From the NCBI GenBank assembly GCA_965232265.1, contig CBDDPH010000002.1, positions 2,790,001 to 2,854,000 on the forward strand: DNA of 64,000 nt, read 5' to 3'. Both the position numbers and the translations under genes were made by a program. This DNA comes from VXRD01 sp965232265. GTDB lineage: Bacteria; Latescibacterota; UBA2968. Under the pieces are notes generated by a model. The model saw only the letters and a list, made by a program, of their open reading frames with translations. It made no database searches and had not been told where the DNA came from. Shown piece by piece: positions 62,052 through 64,000 of this stretch; position 1 is the stretch's first letter; every line of letters starts with the position of its first letter.

Positions 62052-64000
62052 TTAGTACAGATCCATCTGCTCTGGTTGAAACGGTTCTGGCAAACGCTCG
62101 ACAATCCGCACGGTTTCAACGCTGAGATGCACGATTCTGCGGATTGCCGCGATCAGGTCCCGCGGGTCTTCGAACCATCCGTTGGGATCATTGACAATGC
62201 CACTTTTCGCATCGCGTTTAATTCTATATCGGTCGATGAACCAATCGAGCGGCGTTCGTCCATTGACCTCATATTGATGCGCTTCGGCTGGAATGCCGCG
62301 CACCCGAATATGGTCGTTGACGATGAGAACGGTCTTTTCTTCTTTATCGGCGTATCGCATTGCACGCTCGCCAATTCGATAGTGCTCTGGTCGCAACTCT
62401 CCAGGCTGTATTGACTCGATTACCAGCGGATACTCTTCACATGTCTCGTAGCCGAGATGCAGCGCAGCGAGATCACGCCCGGCATTGGCAAAGACAAAGA
62501 AATCCGGTGCCATTGGAATCCTCGGCAGCTCTTTCGATAGATCATTAGCAAAGCGTTTTCGATAGTCGGGCGCGTGGAGAATGCCATAGATATAATCGAA
62601 AATATCGTCCTTGCTGATCTTATTGCTACCGTAATACACCCGGAATTTTTTGAGTGTCGTGTCGGTGATGTTGTCAATTTGCCTCAGAGCTGGTGTGTTA
62701 TCAAATAGTTCTCTCTGGTTTTCGTTTACTTGTTCATAGCGGTATCTCGGGAAACACTGTGTGCCCGCACTTTGAAAATTAAGATCTGGCATCGTATCGA
62801 CCATGAGAACGGAGAACGGCTTTTTTGATCCGATACCCGGAACGCAGATCGTACGGTTCTCGGTGTCAGCCTCTGGAAAAATACTGTCCATTGAGGATTT
62901 GACGTTCACGAGTACGTAATCTAAGTAACAATATTGCTTAACGAAAGGTCGATACTGAGCCTTCCAGATATTACTGATCGAATACGTCACTGTCTTGCGC
63001 CGTCGCAGATTATTCTTCAATTCCCGGTTCCAACGTACATTTGAAGAATAGCGACTTGTGGCCTCATCAACCGTGTACTCGGGACACTTTTCCCGAATCA
63101 GCATCGCACCCTGATAGTCGCCGACCATTGCACGAGCATTCGCCGAGCAGTCGGCTTCGGAGAAGTTGTATATATAAGCATCTCGAGCTGTCTCCAAACC
63201 TCTTAAAAAAAGCTTGAATATCGCCTCGTCTGTCTTACCTGCCTTCGCCTCTTTCGATCCCATCGGATAGAACTTCTGAAACGCATCATCGCGCTGACCA
63301 ATCCAGTCATTGTGCTGGTCCGGCGTAATCTCGCGCCAGTCGTCGATGCCAGCAATAGATCCCGCATCGCTCATGATTTTCAACTTTTCCTCGCGTTTCA
63401 GATAGTCGCCGATATCGTGGTAGAGAATACGGCAACCGTCGTGTTCGGCATTCGGATTGCGTACCAATATCGTGATTGCCACCGGCGCGCGAGAACCTTG
63501 ACCGAATATCTTGCCACCCTCTTGACGGGAGCGTTCCCCTTGTGTCCTTTGGTTCCCCCGCAAATTCAATATGTGGATCGAAGTGAACTCCTCTGTCAGA
63601 CAAACTCGCATACCGGCATCCACGTTGCCGTCAATCCACGAGCCGTTCGTTACAAAGGCCACGATACCCTGATCCCCGATCCGGTCAGAAGCCCAACGTA
63701 TCGCCATTTTGTAGGTGTCGTAAAGGCTGTTTTTGTTGGTCACGGTCGAATGGGCGGCGTAGGTCTCGGCAATGCGTGTCTCAATCTCGGGATAGGTTAC
63801 ATTTGGATTGTCGTCAGCCGCGCTTCTCTGTTTCGCCGACCAGGGCGGATTGCCGACGATGACCTGAATGGGCAGTTTTTGCTGACGCTCGGCGCGTTCG
63901 CTGTTGTCTGGTAGCCAGGCCTTTGGGAAGCCCGTCCGCTCGGTATGCAGGTTGAATGTATCTGTCAGGACAATGCCGCCGAATGGCTCATAAGTGCTGC
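62052..64000 (-). CDS. Type ISP restriction-modification enzyme (COG4889-like), C-terminal part
   Basis: A partial protein of about 648 residues running off the right edge; its N-terminal part (helicase and nuclease regions in the family) is outside the window. Frame-reading to the edge gives YEPFGGIVLTDTFNL, then NPPWSAKQ (DNA-methyltransferase motif IV, encoded at 63840-63851), placing a methylase core in the window. The rest corresponds to the family's C-terminal specificity region, ending FQPEQMDLY. Single-chain type ISP enzymes cut and methylate DNA for phage defence. The GTG at 63743 is internal and not the real start. Substrate sequence unknown. Confidence 0.82.
   Translation of the reverse strand, partial: STYEPFGGIVLTDTFNLHTERTGFPKAWLPDNSERAERQQKLPIQVIVGNPPWSAKQRSAADDNPNVTYPEIETRIAETYAAHSTVTNKNSLYDTYKMAIRWASDRIGDQGIVAFVTNGSWIDGNVDAGMRVCLTEEFTSIHILNLRGNQRTQGERSRQEGGKIFGQGSRAPVAITILVRNPNAEHDGCRILYHDIGDYLKREEKLKIMSDAGSIAGIDDWREITPDQHNDWIGQRDDAFQKFYPMGSKEAKAGKTDEAIFKLFLRGLETARDAYIYNFSEADCSANARAMVGDYQGAMLIREKCPEYTVDEATSRYSSNVRWNRELKNNLRRRKTVTYSISNIWKAQYRPFVKQYCYLDYVLVNVKSSMDSIFPEADTENRTICVPGIGSKKPFSVLMVDTMPDLNFQSAGTQCFPRYRYEQVNENQRELFDNTPALRQIDNITDTTLKKFRVYYGSNKISKDDIFDYIYGILHAPDYRKRFANDLSKELPRIPMAPDFFVFANAGRDLAALHLGYETCEEYPLVIESIQPGELRPEHYRIGERAMRYADKEEKTVLIVNDHIRVRGIPAEAHQYEVNGRTPLDWFIDRYRIKRDAKSGIVNDPNGWFEDPRDLIAAIRRIVHLSVETVRIVERLPEPFQPEQMDLY

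Noticed and set aside
63743..63743. GTG at 63743 as the true start of the type ISP gene
   Set aside because: The frame stays open to the right edge and encodes NPPW and YEPFGGIVLTDTF upstream of it, so this codon is internal.

Overview
The window looks like a chromosomal piece of a Gram-negative, probably heterotrophic bacterium of the FCB supergroup, most likely Latescibacterota or a close uncultured relative. This is an inference. It rests on a SprA-type type IX secretion translocon gene, a PorV/PorQ-family protein beside a protein with a type IX-like C-terminal sorting domain and a TonB-dependent receptor, a 30-residue mS38/COX24-like ribosomal protein of the kind known from Bacteroidota, LptF/LptG permeases, and many sulfatases and sugar enzymes. 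No rRNA is present; there is one tRNA (Arg-CCG) and no CRISPR array.

Layout. 0-4 kb: the tail of an unknown gene, a lipoprotein, an ABC-2 exporter pair and ctaB (heme O synthase). 4-15 kb: a carbohydrate region with a PcRGLX/PL26-like protein on + and a five-gene minus-strand operon (DUF6785-like membrane protein, phosphotriesterase-like hydrolase, sulfatase, GPH sugar symporter, second DUF6785-like protein). The two membrane proteins are paralogs that bracket the operon. 15-22 kb: TonB-dependent receptor, sorting-domain protein and PorV/PorQ-like protein, ended by a strong terminator. 22-32 kb: SulP permease, AGCS symporter, FAD oxidoreductase, Gfo/Idh/MocA oxidoreductase, UPF0182 membrane protein and a second sulfatase. 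32-44 kb: lptF/lptG-like pair, the 2 kb-residue SprA homolog, then ComEA-like, PilM-like, NYN-domain and obgE genes. 44-47 kb: tRNA-Arg, the mS38-like microgene, HU, alkyltransferase-like protein, c-type cytochrome and thiolase. 47-57 kb: a CBM9/DUF5916 protein and a run of small-molecule catabolic enzymes. 57-64 kb: an orphan LolD-type ATPase, two tandem nearly identical AAA-ATPase/PD-(D/E)XK proteins, and the C-terminal part of a type ISP restriction-modification enzyme that runs off the right end.

The envelope genes fit together: the SprA homolog would be the outer-membrane channel, the PorV-like protein its shuttle, and the sorting-domain protein a client. The 6.8-14.8 kb operon looks like a dedicated uptake and desulfation route for a sulfated glycan or glycoside. 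The right end (58.5-64 kb) is the most accessory-looking part and may be a defence or genome-conflict island.

Intergenic DNA is rich in small dispersed repeats: an 88-bp hairpin element with two long copies and one core copy, a 20-bp perfect palindrome in several copies, and micro-tandem arrays. Some of these run into coding regions and supply C-terminal tails and stop codons. One array sits in an apparent insertion flanked by a 15-bp direct repeat exactly at a gene junction of the sugar operon.
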